64,000 bases of DNA from Sporobolomyces roseus (lineage: Eukaryota > Basidiomycota > Microbotryomycetes > Sporidiobolales > Sporidiobolaceae). The stretch is taken from the NCBI GenBank assembly GCA_016617785.1, contig JADILM010000011.1, positions 1 through 64,000 of the forward strand. The letters are read 5' to 3'. Below the pieces are notes generated by a model. That model saw only the letters and a list, made by a program, of their open reading frames with translations, was not told the DNA's origin and searched no databases. Position numbers and translations under genes: made by a program. Below are positions 32,129 to 44,100 of this stretch, in pieces (the stretch's first letter is position 1; every line of letters begins with the position of its first letter).

Positions 32129-33165
32129 CTGCGAAATACCGAAAATGTGTCCGAAAATCAGCTTCCGACATCTCAACATCGTAAAATCGCCAATAATGAA
32201 AGCGTACCTCTGAGAAACGACCGAGGGGAACCTCCTTGCATTGGTTGTCCTTGAGAGCGGGATCCATGTGGTTGGTTTGGTCAGTCTTGATGAAACCGGG
32301 GTTCAAGTTGTTAACACGGATTCCGTGAGGAGCCCATTCAGCGGCGAGGCAGCGGGACAAGTTGGAGACGGCACCCTTTGAAGAGTTGTAGAAGACTTGG
32401 GTGATAGGAGAGTTGACGATAGTGTCGGACATGGAAGAAACTACGACGATCGAACCAGCTTGCTTCCTCTTGATCCAGAGGTCGGCGGCGGCTTGAGCAG
32501 TGTTGAAGACTCCGAGAACGTTGACGTCGAACACTTTCTTGAAGTCTTCCGAAGTGAGTTCGAGAGCGGGCTTGACGACTGAGATACCAGAGTTTGCGGC
32601 AACGGCGTGAATGGGTCCGAGGTCCTTTTCGATTTGGGCGAAAGTAGACTTGACCTTGTCAGAGTCTCCAACGTTGCATTGGTAGGCTTGAACCTTTCCG
32701 TTGTACTTCTTGGCGAGGTCAGCAGCAACTTCTTCGGCGTCCTGTTTTCAGCGAAATCAATCAACATCAGTCCCACTTTCTCTGTCAAATCCTTCATAAC
32801 ACTGTAAGCATACCTTGGCAGAGTTGTAGATCATAGCTATCAACGAGAATATAAGATCGAAAAGTGAGTTTATGATCGAGAATGATTGAGAATCTACCGA
32901 GGTAGGGAAGATGAATAACTCACCGACGGTAGCGTTGGCATTGAGGAGAGCCTCTGAGATACCGAGACCGAGACCACGGTTACCACCAGTGACGACGACG
33001 ACCTAATCCAAGTTGAATCCAAGTGAATATAAGCGATGAATTTACGATTCCGAGGGAAACCAGAGAACTCACTTGTCCTTCAAAGTCGATAGAGAAACCC
33101 TTGTTCTCAGGAGAGAAAGGGTTGGGAGGAGGAGGAGCTTGCGAAGTGATCTTGGTAGTAGACAT
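31943..33165 (-). CDS. short-chain dehydrogenase/reductase (sorbose/mannitol dehydrogenase-like)
   Basis: A classical SDR, probably an NADP(H)-dependent polyol/ketose reductase of the fungal mannitol/sorbose type. Substrate is inferred from family resemblance only. Six exons (93, 79, 23, 534, 85 and 17 nt) give 276 residues, normal for the family. Motifs: cofactor loop VVVVTGGNRGLGLGISEA (TGxxxGxG) at about 32-49, NSG in AVAANSGIS (the NAG-type motif), catalytic Ser in VVSSMSD, YNSSKGA (YxxxK), and the C-terminal VDGGYLIW. The N-terminus is Pro-rich and lacks a targeting signal, so a cytosolic enzyme is likely. Its 3' end and downstream DNA are duplicated at 23.8-24.8 kb. Confidence 0.9.
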
Positions 33166-33754
33166 GGTTGAAAGGGAGAAGAAGTGAGAAAGAGAGAAGA
33201 GTGGGGAAAAGCTGATCAACGGAGAGAGAGAGACAGTCAGCAAACAGGCAAGCTAAGAATAGAGAATAAAAGTATAACTCACTGTCTGTTTTGAGAGAGT
33301 GAAGTAAAGTGGAAAGAGAGAGAGAGAGAGTAAGAGGGAAGGAGAGAAGAGCAGCGTGTCGGTCAACAATTTTTGGGTGCCGTCACCAGAAAAATCCACT
33401 CGAATAGCGAATTTATGGGGCCTACTATAAACTTTCTCACTTGTAACCGAACTCGTTTCCATCGTATTCCATCGCTAGACTCTTCCCTCGGGTGTTTGTA
33501 GCGAACTTTCTCGAAGCTTTTCGCAACTTCGAACTTGAACTGCCCTCTCGACGCTCTGCTTGACTCGAACCGAGATCTGTACGAAAAGGAAATATTGCAC
33601 TGCGAGTAAAGCAAAGAAAAAGCAACAACAGGAAAGAATGAAAAGCGGAAAACGACGAAATTTGAACGAAATCTCCCTGTCAACTACTCGGACCACCTCC
33701 TCCAGCTCCACCATCCCCTCGTCCTCTTCCTCTTACTCACTCGCACATTTCTCT
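33166..33754. other. intergenic between SDR promoter and SNF2 3' end
   Basis: It contains the upstream region of the dehydrogenase (a purine-rich GA run near 33317-33334) and the 3' flank of the SNF2 gene. No gene is seen; minus-strand frames here overlap each other without supporting splice sites. Confidence 0.5.
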
Positions 33755-36700
33755 CTAACCAGTAGCTCTCTTTTGTTTCTTGAGTTTACTCCTCCTCGAA
33801 GGATCATACGAAACGACCTGATCGTCACTACTATCACCCTTTGCACCGACCGACTTGCGCTTGACTGAACTCTTAACGGGGAGTGAACGTGAAGTAGTAG
33901 GAGCTCGAGGTGCTGATTGACGAGCTGGAGGTTTACCTTTCTTCTTTCCTCCGTTTGCAGCCTTCGCGCTCAAAGTATATCAGTAACCCGCTCAATCGAT
34001 ATGAGTCAAGAGAGTATCAAGCTTACCTTGAGAGCTTCCCTAGATCTATACTCTTCAATCTTTGATCCACCGAGAGTCGCATCGCTCTGAATAGTGATTC
34101 TACCTCCCAAAATACTCGCAATCTTGGCTTGTTCCTCTTCTTGCTTCCTGATACGTTCGAGTTGAGCAGGTGATACGTCTGTACGGATTCTGGATTCCGT
34201 CAGCTAGACTCGTTGGATAAGCTGAGGAAAGATAAGGGAAACGCACTCTTCTTAGCTTGATCTCTAGCTTTGAGTCCGGTCACTTCAGCGACGATTCCTA
34301 TAGCGTTCTCTTCATCGTTGTAGTCCGGAACAGGGGCTGTAGATTCTTCATCATCATCATCGATCTCGTTGATTCGAGCGTACTCGATTTCTTCGAGTTG
34401 CATCTGCACGAGTTCGATTCAGGTTAGCCCACTACCTCACTAAGAAGAAGAGACAGAAGGACGTACTGATTTGATCGACTTCTCAGTCAAAGAGATGTGT
34501 TCAGAGAATTTGAAGATGTTCTTGACTCCCCAAAGTTCTCCTTGATTCTCTTTTCCTTCACCCTGAACTCCAGAGTAGATACGACTCTCGGCAGTAGCGT
34601 TGTCTGTTATCATTTCTCAAGCTATCAGCACACCGGAGCTAGACGAATCTGCTGAATGAGAGAGAAACGTACATGCGACTCCAGCTTGAGCACGCTTGTA
34701 TTGTTGACGATTGAGGATCAACTCTTCGAGACTGTACCCTCAGAGACGTATCAGTGACCGGAGTGGGCAAGGAAGAGCATCAATCAGACATACGTTCCAG
34801 CTCCGACGAGACGGTAGACATCGACTTCTTTCGTTTGACCGAAACCTATGAAGCGAGAAAGCGTGAGCTTAACTTGCAGTAATTGATGTATTGCTCTACT
34901 TACGATGACTACGATCTGTAGCAGAAACAAGGCATGATCAGTATTCGAGAATGAGGAAGCGAGAGAAGTAAGAACGTACCCATCGCTTGTAAATCGTGAG
35001 AAGGGTTCCAATTCGGATCAAAGATGACAACCTGAAGCTCATCCTTGTCAGTACAACTTCTCGAGGTAAAGATATGCCTAGCTCACCTTGTTTGCAGCTT
35101 TCAAGTTCAAACCGACTCCTCCAGCTCGTGTCGAAATGAGGAAAGCAAACTTGTCACCGTCGGGATCGTTGAACTCATCGACCAATCCCATACCTAGATT
35201 AACAACGTCCAATCAGTATTTGAGTCAAAAGAGACGTTTGAGAGAGCTCACGATCGCTAGTGTGAGTCTTTCCGTCGAGAACGAGATAGTTGTAGTGGGT
35301 CGTCTCCATGAGTTCCGAAAGTAGATCGAGGACTTTCAGCGACATGCTGAAGATGAGAACCTTGTCTCCATTTTTGTACCATAGGTCGAGCAATTCGCAG
35401 AGAACCTACTCACAGTTTGTGCTTAGCTCAATTCGAATGATCTGAGAGAAACAATCGATGCGTACCTTCCACTTTCCACAGAGTTGAGGATCAGCGAAAG
35501 CAGTTCGACCTGGTTTGCGTTTCTGATAGTCGTCGGGGAAAGCGGCTTTCGACCATTCGAGATCTTGTTGATACTTCTCGGGGCTTGACTCTTGTTCCGA
35601 TCGATCTGAGAGCATACACGTCAATGGTGGACGAGAGCGAGTGGAGAAGAAAGAGTGCTAACCTGGATAGATCAAAGCGAGATGATTACTGATCTTTTGG
35701 AAAAGCGTAATGTACTATTCGAAACGATCTCGGTCAGCATGGAGACGACATGGAAGAGTGTACCTCCGCAAAGTTACTTTGAAAATCATCTACGTGTTGC
35801 GAAACGAGAAGTCAGTTAAGCTGACTGCAGGAGAAGAAGAAGTGAAAACGAACCTTTCCCCATCCTTGTTCGCAACAACTTCCCCGCTTGTAAGGTAAAC
35901 CTTCAGGATCTCTCTCTCCGCAGGGACAAGGGTCATCGGCAGTGAGCATGATCTTGACCGAGTCGAGAGCGAGGATACGACGGTAAACATCTTTCTGAAG
36001 GTCGGTGAGAGGGCACAAAACGATATTGTCTCGTTTGCGAGGTAGCTGGAGTTGAACAGATTCTTTCGTACTAGTGACACAAACCGTCGAGATGAGCCGA
36101 TGTCTCTGGGAGAGAATAGTCGAAGCTTACCGGCGTAGCCAGAAATGAGGGAGGAGAAGACCGACAAGAGCGCTTGCTCTCGATCGACCGAGAGCTAGTT
36201 CCTTCTCAGTAGCTTCCTTGCGCTGAGCGTACTTGAGCGGTCGAGAGATGAGATCATTCCTGCATGACAACGAGAGTGAGCGAGACACGAGAGAAACGAT
36301 GAAAAGATTGCTCACCATTGACCCGCAACTCCGACATGACCAGGATTCGCAAAGTTGAGTAGACACCAAAGCTCTTCGAGGTTGTTCTGAATCGCGGTCC
36401 CCGTCAAACCATATCGGAAAGGAGTAGGGAATTCGTGGAAAGCTTTCGTAAGAGACGATTTGGGATTCTTGAGTCGATGAGCTTCGTCGATGATGAGAAG
36501 AGTGATGTCGAGTCGAGAGAACTCGTCAATATGATCTCGTACGCTTTCGAGTCCAGCGATGACTGGAAATTCAAGAGGAGTTTCAGCTCAGAAACGCTTC
36601 AGAAGGTATGGAACGAAGAGGTAGCTCACGAACGTCGACATAGCCTCGTCGGAACTTCTGAAGCGTCCTCAGTCTCTGTTCCTTACTTCCTTCGTAGACT

Positions 36701-39550
36701 GCGACATCGAAATAACCCCACTATTAACTCTTATTCATCGTCAGTTTTCGGAATCGAATGAAGCGAAGTGAAAGCTACTAGACGCACAACTTGGAACTCC
36801 CTCTCCCAGTTGTGAGTAACCGAAGTAGGGCAAGCGATCAAGCAGGTAGGTCCGAGTTCTGATGGCCCATCGAGAAATTCTCCCTCTAGTAACTCATTCA
36901 CTGCATTCTTGCGCTTGTTACTGTCGAACTTGCTGAAACCTCGTTTACCTGTCCGATAGGTTCCCGTACATCAGCTCGACCTTGGAAAGTGGGAGAGAAG
37001 GCGGAGCGTACCCATAACAGCTGAAAGGAAAGCTATGACTTGAATCGTTTTTCCGAGACCCTGCGAAAGTCGAGGATAGTGAGCATCGAGAAGCGACACG
37101 CCGTGAGAGTTCGACGTACCATATCATCTCCCAGTATCCCACCCATTCTCTTCTTCCATTGACCCCACAAGAATTCGACTCCCTCTCTCTGATACTTTCG
37201 AAGGAACTTGTTGATCGGAGCAGGAATCTCGGCACCTTCGTCATCAAGCTCGTGAGGACCAGTACGATGTTGTTCGAGAGATTGGATCATGAATTTGGGT
37301 CGTCCACGTTTGATCGGGTAAGGGAGCACGATTTTTGGCTAGAGAAAAAGGTAACGATCAGTACGATGAATCCGCTCTCGACTCCACGAAAGATGGAGCT
37401 CACCTTATCATCCTTAGCTTCCTTCCTCTCCCATGCAGCTAGTTCTTCCTCCTCCTCTGATTCTTCCTCAGCTTCTTCCTCCTCCAATCTCTCACGATCC
37501 CTCGCAGCGCTCTCCGCTTCTTCCCGCTTGATTCGCTCTCGTTCCAACGCCTCCTCATCTCGTTGCCGCTGCGCTCGTCGCTCCGCCTTTGCTTTCTTTC
37601 GTTCGAGCGCCGAAAGTTTCGCCACGTCTTGTTTCCACATTCGAAGTGCTTGCTCATCAATGTCTCCAGCTTCCGAATCCTCCTCGTCGTCGATAGGTAT
37701 TGGTTCGACTCTGAGACGAGACGAGTCGTCTTGAGGTTGAGATTGAGATTGAGATTGATTCTGCGATTGACTTTGTGATTGAGATTCAATTCTTCTCTTG
37801 AGTACCTCCTCATGTCTCTTGATCTCCTTCGCGAGCGATTCAGCCGTTTCCTCGACCTTGACTGCAGAGTTCAACGAAGTCTGGCGGGAGGCGGGCGTCG
37901 AGAGACCGGGAAGAGCAGATTCGACATCGGAAGGTTCGGTTTCCGGTTCGAGGATCTCAAGGTCGTCGTCGTCCTCCACCTCCATCTTGACTGGTACTAG
38001 AGCAGGATTGAGCTCTGTCTTGACGACTGCGGGGTTGTTTGAAGTAGAGGCGATAGGAGCGGAATGATTCTTTCGAATGGGAAGAGGGGAGTCGTCCTCG
38101 TCCTGTGTCGAGGGTTCTCCTTCATCATCATCATCGAGGTCCATCACTCCCAGATTGGGTTTCACGTCCTCCTCAACCTCCCTCTTGAGTGTCCCGATGA
38201 TCTCTCCCTTCTTCTCCAACTTTGGTGAATGACGACGAGGAAGCGGTCTAGTCGGCCAATTGGCACTCTCACCTCCCATTCCATCGCTGTTCCAATCCGT
38301 GTCGTCCGCTGTGAAATCGTTCTTGTCCTTCATTTCCACGTCTCCTTCGTTCTCATCATCCGTATCTGCGAGTTGAGTGATGTAGGTATCGGGTCCACGA
38401 CTTTGACGCTTCTTCTTCTTCTTCTTCTTCTTGGAAGAGCGCGTACCTGATGATGAGTAGGAATCGGATGAGGAAGTAGGAGCGTCGGAATCTTCGGGAG
38501 TTTTCGAATTGACGTTGTCTCCATCCTCAATCACTGTAATCTTGACGTCTACATTCGCGAATGATGTTCAGCATTTGCTTGTCGGACAGAGGAAAAGGAG
38601 ATGGTACTCACCCAGTAGCTTGATGAGAGGATTGTAGGCTTGTTCCATCTTTTTCCTTTCATCGTTCATGTAAAGAGGATCGCGACTTTTGACTCTCCAT
38701 CGACGTTTGAGGTGTTTGAGCACTTCTGCTTCGGTGAAGTCGGCCAGAGGAGAACGTATACGTGGACGAGGAGGAGGAGGGGAAGAACCTTCAATGGGTC
38801 GAAGAGCTGCGAGAAGGAATCAGCTCTCGTTTCAAACCTTCTCCGAGTGAGACGATAGAGCTCACCTCCTGCTTTGAAGAAGATTGGATCGAATTTGATC
38901 TTGTTCCTCTTCTCAGTTTCCTTCTTTTTGTAACTCCAGTCAAAAGTCGGTTTCGTCGGTTTCTCACTCATCGAATCATCACTTTGTTCACTCTGTTCCT
39001 CCTCCTCTTTCGCCTTTCCCTTTCCTTTGTTATCCCACTTGATCTGTTCATCTACAGTCCTTCCAATCCCAGGTTCGATCCCTTCCAAGAGTGCCTTCTC
39101 CTCTGGTTTCAATTCGACCTGCTTCTTCTTTCCTTTCCCCTTCTTTCCACCTTTGACATTCGGTTTGAGATCTTGTGGTATCTCCTCTCCGTTGTCCTTG
39201 TACTGTTTACGTTTCGCCCTCAACTTCTTCTCTCTTTCCCCCTGTTTCAATTCCTTCTGTTCCATTCGAACCTTCTCCTTGAGCTTGATACCGAAATCAG
39301 GATCATCCTCTTCTTCTTCTTCTGTTGAGTCTGTTGGTTTGCGTGTGATCTTGCGGCGAGAGGAGGAAGAAGGACGAGTTGCCTCATCAGATGAATTTGG
39401 AGGGGAAGAATTGAGACCAGATGAGGAAGGGGAGGAAGGTACGAGGGTTGCTACTTGCTTTGTACTTGATCTAGAGGTAGTCTTGCTGCGTGTACGAGTC
39501 TTTGTAGTCGTCTTGGTTCGAGTTCGAATAGTTGCTGAACCGAATGCCAT
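33755..39550 (-). CDS. SNF2-family ATPase, ERCC6L2/Rad26-like
   Basis: Likely a chromatin or DNA-repair translocase of the ERCC6L2 (Rad26-like) branch; family is clear, branch less so. Many exons from ATG 39550 to TAG 33755 give roughly 1,500 residues. The N-terminal ~700 residues are low-complexity: basic TRTKTT repeats, a Lys tract near 38411-38434, acidic runs and SQSQSQ repeats. Then come [16 protein letters not shown], the Walker [16 protein letters not shown] split by an intron, DEAH ([15 protein letters not shown]), [10 protein letters not shown], a Cys-rich insert ([12 protein letters not shown]...SCCEQ) and the helicase C-terminal [26 protein letters not shown] and [16 protein letters not shown]. 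The end is basic ([11 protein letters not shown]). The start was chosen at the first ATG of the first exon; the GTG six codons upstream is not used by fungi. Confidence 0.86.
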
Positions 39551-41148
39551 CTTGAGAGGACTAGCCACCTCGCTGAGCGCGTACTACTGATTAAGTGATT
39601 CGTATTCAGTAGTTGAGGTTGTCTAAAGTGGTTGGAGAGTATGATGAAGAAAGGATAGGTTCGTGTTGACTTTGGAAAATTGACTTTCCACCACCAGAAT
39701 TTCGCAAAAGACTTTGGTCAAAATGGGCTCTATCGAGCTCGTCTTTATCCCTCTTAGAGTTGCAGAGACCGCATCGACCTCCGGAAAGCGAGTCGCTTGC
39801 AAATTTGAAGGCAGAAATCGCAAGGAAGTCGCTTCGCAAGCTTTGCTCCAGCGCTCCTCAAAAGCATATCGAGAACGTCACTTGTGCTCTGGTGCTCTTC
39901 TATCGGAAGCTGGAAGCGCTACAGAGTGGCGAGTGAATTTACGTGACCGCGACCCTTTGAGCGTTCTTTGAAGGGGTTTTTTTGGACGATCTCGCAACGG
40001 CTCGTATTCAGCTCGACGTTCAAGCGGAACCCCGTGCAGACGATAACAGACAACGATAGTCTTTTGGAAGCCGAATCTATTCAACTTCGACAAAGACCCT
40101 TGGGTGCAGACCGATTAACGTTGAACCGTCTGAGCATGCTCTGGCTCTCGCGCCGTCAATCAACGACTGTTAGCTGACCGTTGTCCCGGCCTTGTCAACG
40201 ACGAGAAAAGGATCTCGAGCTTGACAAAATCTAACCTGATTCACCAGTGGCATTGTACCTTGAGACCGTTTGCAACAATTTTGCGAAAGTCAATTTCGCA
40301 ACGGTATTCTCGGATTCACGACACAAAGGACTAACTTCCGACGATGAGCCAATCGGGGCGATACCATACGTCCGAGAGAGAGAGAGATACGAAATCCAAA
40401 GGTCTTTCTCCAGAACGAACCAGATCTGTTTCGCAAAGGAATTTGACTCACTTTGTCGTCTACGTCTCACTTTTTCGCTCGGTAGGTCTCGACGTGTAGA
40501 TCAGCGACTTGACAAGCTTTGAGCGAAGAAATGGGACTTCTTCGGCAGCGACGAGAACCAAACTGTTTAACGAAGACAATGAGCGATCATTTGACTCAAT
40601 CATGTCTGATCGTAGCCAAGTCGACAGGTTCGTTAGCCTTTTGTTCCTATGTTCCTCGTGAACAGTGTTTGATGTACAGACGAGCAGCTGGCATACCTTG
40701 AGGAGAACACGTGTAGGAAATCCGATGAGAAGGAGAAACGGTCAAAGAGTCTCGATTCTCTCGCAACGAACAGAGAGTCAAGAGGAGTGCACGCAAAGAG
40801 CAGAGAGAGGTGGGTTTCCAATGCAGAACGACAGGTTAAAGAGGACTGAAGAACTGAAAACGATAGAAGAGATAGCTCCATTTTGCCTGCGATGATGCCC
40901 CTTTCCTCCGACGTGCGTAAACGAAGAATGATAAAGAGAGAGAGACTTGCAGTATACAACAACAATTTGTGAAAATTTTGCGTGCGATTCGTTCGAGTTT
41001 GCACTCGTGAGAACGGAAGAACGTCGAAACGAAGGAGGGGAATAAAGCAGAGTGGTGTAGGGGTAAAAGATATTAGTTAAAGCTGCGAGAAGACGAGAGA
41101 AGCGTCAGTGATATGAAGAGAGAGCAGAAGAGAGATGAGAGAGGTGGC
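39551..41148. other. 1.6-kb intergenic stretch, no confident gene
   Basis: Open frames on either strand (for example 40247-40522 plus and 40231-40470 minus) lack ATG starts and overlap each other. TTTTGCGAAA and TTTCGCAA-type motifs recur (39697, 40270, 40293, 40428). It must contain the SNF2 promoter at its left end and the RPO41 3' flank at its right end. Confidence 0.5.
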
Positions 41149-44100
41149 TCACAAATAAGGTGAACTTCTAACAAGTCTGAGATCGAAATCTCCTTTGCTC
41201 GGAGCGTGAGGCAAGACGTCGGCGAGATAGACCAGTTTGCTGTCAGTCTTCTTCGAGGTCGTCTTCCATACCGCTCCGGCTCCTCCGTCTTCGTCGTCGG
41301 CGTCGGTATCGTCCCAAGGAGTTTTTACCGAGGACGCTCGCTTGACTCTCTTCGATTGTGCGAAAATTGAGAGCGAGTCACTTCCGTCTTCAGCTTCGAG
41401 TTCCGAGATGACGGCGGATACATCGGGTCGTTCGACTTCCGAAGTCGAATCGGTTGGGGATGGAGGCGCAGGAATAGGATCTGAAGGATCCACAGATCGA
41501 AGTCCTGCAGGAATCTTGGCCACGGGAACGACATGGCCATTGTATCGAGAGATGAACTGGATGGAACGATGATGACAGAAGTCACGAAGGGTCAATGCAT
41601 GCTACCGGAATGCAGAAACAGGATCGAAAGCCATCCCGTACCTCTTGTCGAAGTTTCCCTAGAATGTCCTGCGAATGAAGTTCGATGAAGGTATCACGGA
41701 GGATCACCGACATCTCATCTACATCGCAAGCGTGGGTCCAGTACGAATCGTGAACAGAGGCGAAAGCGATCTTGTCCTGTGAGAAGGTAGAGACGGGAGA
41801 TTTGTCAGCTCAAACAATGATTCGCAGCAATAGAGGAGCTCTACGTACCTTGCAAGCGAGAGCAGTCATCATCATATGGGTAGCATCGAGAGAGTGAATG
41901 AAGTTGGGAGGGAAAGCGGTAGCTTGAGCTCGAGGGTCGACTTCGGAGGGAACAGAGGGATCGGTGATGAAGATGGTTTGTAGAGTCGTCGTGACCTGTG
42001 GGTCGCCTGGTCAGTTTATTCAAAGAGAGCAAGAGATGGAGAGAGCTTACTTGACGCTTCTTGGCCTTGCGGTAAGGTTGAACAACGGGAAGACCTAGAG
42101 GAGTCGTCCAAGCGACACTCGTCATTTGCTCCTTTGGAATACGACTCAGTCCAGCTGATACTCGTTTCTTCGTACGAGGGTTCGTCTTCTCGGCTTGCAT
42201 CGCAGCTTCGATTCGAGCGGGAGGAATCGATTTCGAGATGAGTCGAGCGCATCGGTTCAACCAAGTTTGAATCCCGGTAGCTCCCTTGAAGATGTCACCG
42301 ATCGAGTCGAGAACGAGTCGTCCGAGGTAGAGAGAACACATATAGAGGTGTTCCGCTGGGATGTCGCCTCGATCTTTCAGTTGACGTTGAATCTGATTCT
42401 TCGCTCCGATAAAGGTGACTCCATAAACCGTCGTCATGACCTGTAGAGATCAGCAGAGCGTCAGCACGACATAGATGAGGAGATCAAGTAAGGGATGAAG
42501 CGTACGGTCTGTTTCACAACCTTTCTCGTTACTTTGCCTTTCAAGAGAATCGCCTCTTTCACTCCCCTCTCGGCATCACTTTCGATGATTCGATTCGCCA
42601 TGGTCGCGACTCCCGAGTAGACGTCGGCAGGTCGATCTCCGATATCGAGGTTGACTTGATGAGCACCCTTGAGATCTCCTCCGAGTGCAGCGTAATGTTG
42701 TAGACCGTTGCAAGTTCCGTCTTGGTGAATCGGGAGACCACAAGCGTACTCGATCGGGTTCGGAGAGCGAAGAGCTTGAGTGAGTTCGATGCAGGTAGCG
42801 AGGCACTGCCATGGATCGTCGGCTTTCAACCACCAGCGATTACCCTACGAAATTGAGAAAGTCAATTTCGAAGATCTATCGATAATGGAGGGAAAGGGAC
42901 GACTCACCTCGAGAGGTTTGTCAGCAGAATCCATGACTTCTTCCAAATTCTGCATAGCGTAAGCTTCCCGTTCATCGAAGCTCGCCTTGTCGAATCCAGT
43001 CAAATTGGCGAGATGAATCTTCAACCACCTCAATCCTCTTTCTCCCAAAGGTTTCGCCTCTCCGAACATCAACAACCCTCGACACATGTCGTCTCCGATG
43101 TGGGAAAGATTGGGAGGGATAGGGTAGGCTCGACCTCGGAAATCGAGGTTGTGAGGGAAATAGAAAGTTTCGTCTCTGAAGGCTCTGGCGATTTCGAGTT
43201 TGTAGTTCAAGTCGCAACGGTTCGAGTGAGCGGATCGTCGGAGTTGTAGAGCGGTCTTGAGTCGGTGCCGGTAAGTGTCTTTCGCACGAGGATCAGTTTC
43301 AACGTCGGCAGGGATTTCGGCTGAGATGGGGTCGAGGAGGGAATCTTTGGGAGGAATATCGGCGACTGGTTCTCCAGAATTCCATACCTCCGATACGACA
43401 TCGAATACTCGTCGATTGATCTTCCATGAAACTGCACCAAGTGCGTCGAGACCATTGAAGACGTCTTCGAGAGCATCGGCATCGGAAGATTGCTGAAGGT
43501 ATCGAAGTTGTTCTTCCGAGTCCTTCGTTCGAACCATTTGAGCTACATTGAGAGATGGGGTCAGGTCTTATCGGCGAAAGAAAGAGGGAAAGTTGAAACG
43601 CACTGTTGTGAACGAGATAAGCACCAGAGTTCCAACTTAACCAAGGTTTAGGCTTGACGACCATCGGCAGGTATCGAGGATGAAGAGTGATTCGGAGAGG
43701 ATCTTGATCCATTCGTTCAGAAACAATCGGGTTGACTTTGATGATGCCCAATTTCAGACCTCGGACGTATTGATAAGCGTGAGAGAAAGCAGGTTGAACC
43801 TCCGAGCTGTGAATGAACAGCACTTTCAGTTGAGGTCGAAGAAGATGAAAGGGAAGGTAGGGGACTCACACTAGTTCACCAGTTTTCGGATGTTTCGCCG
43901 TTCTTTCAACTTTCGCGACGTCCATCAAAGCCGAAACCAAAATACTTCCCACTTTCGCCCTAATACTCTGAGTCCAAGTAGGTCTCCAACTCTGATCTCC
44001 TTCTTTCTCCCGCTTCGCCAATTCCCTCCTCCACAAAATACCCAAACTCTCTTCTGGACTTCTCGCTCCTCCTCCATTCTCGATCGACGCTCCTCCCTCG

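Noticed and set aside
37778..39590. Long plus-strand open frames opposite the SNF2 N-terminus
   Set aside because: They are antisense to acidic and lysine-rich coding exons whose skewed composition removes stops. The minus strand carries the spliced, motif-bearing gene.
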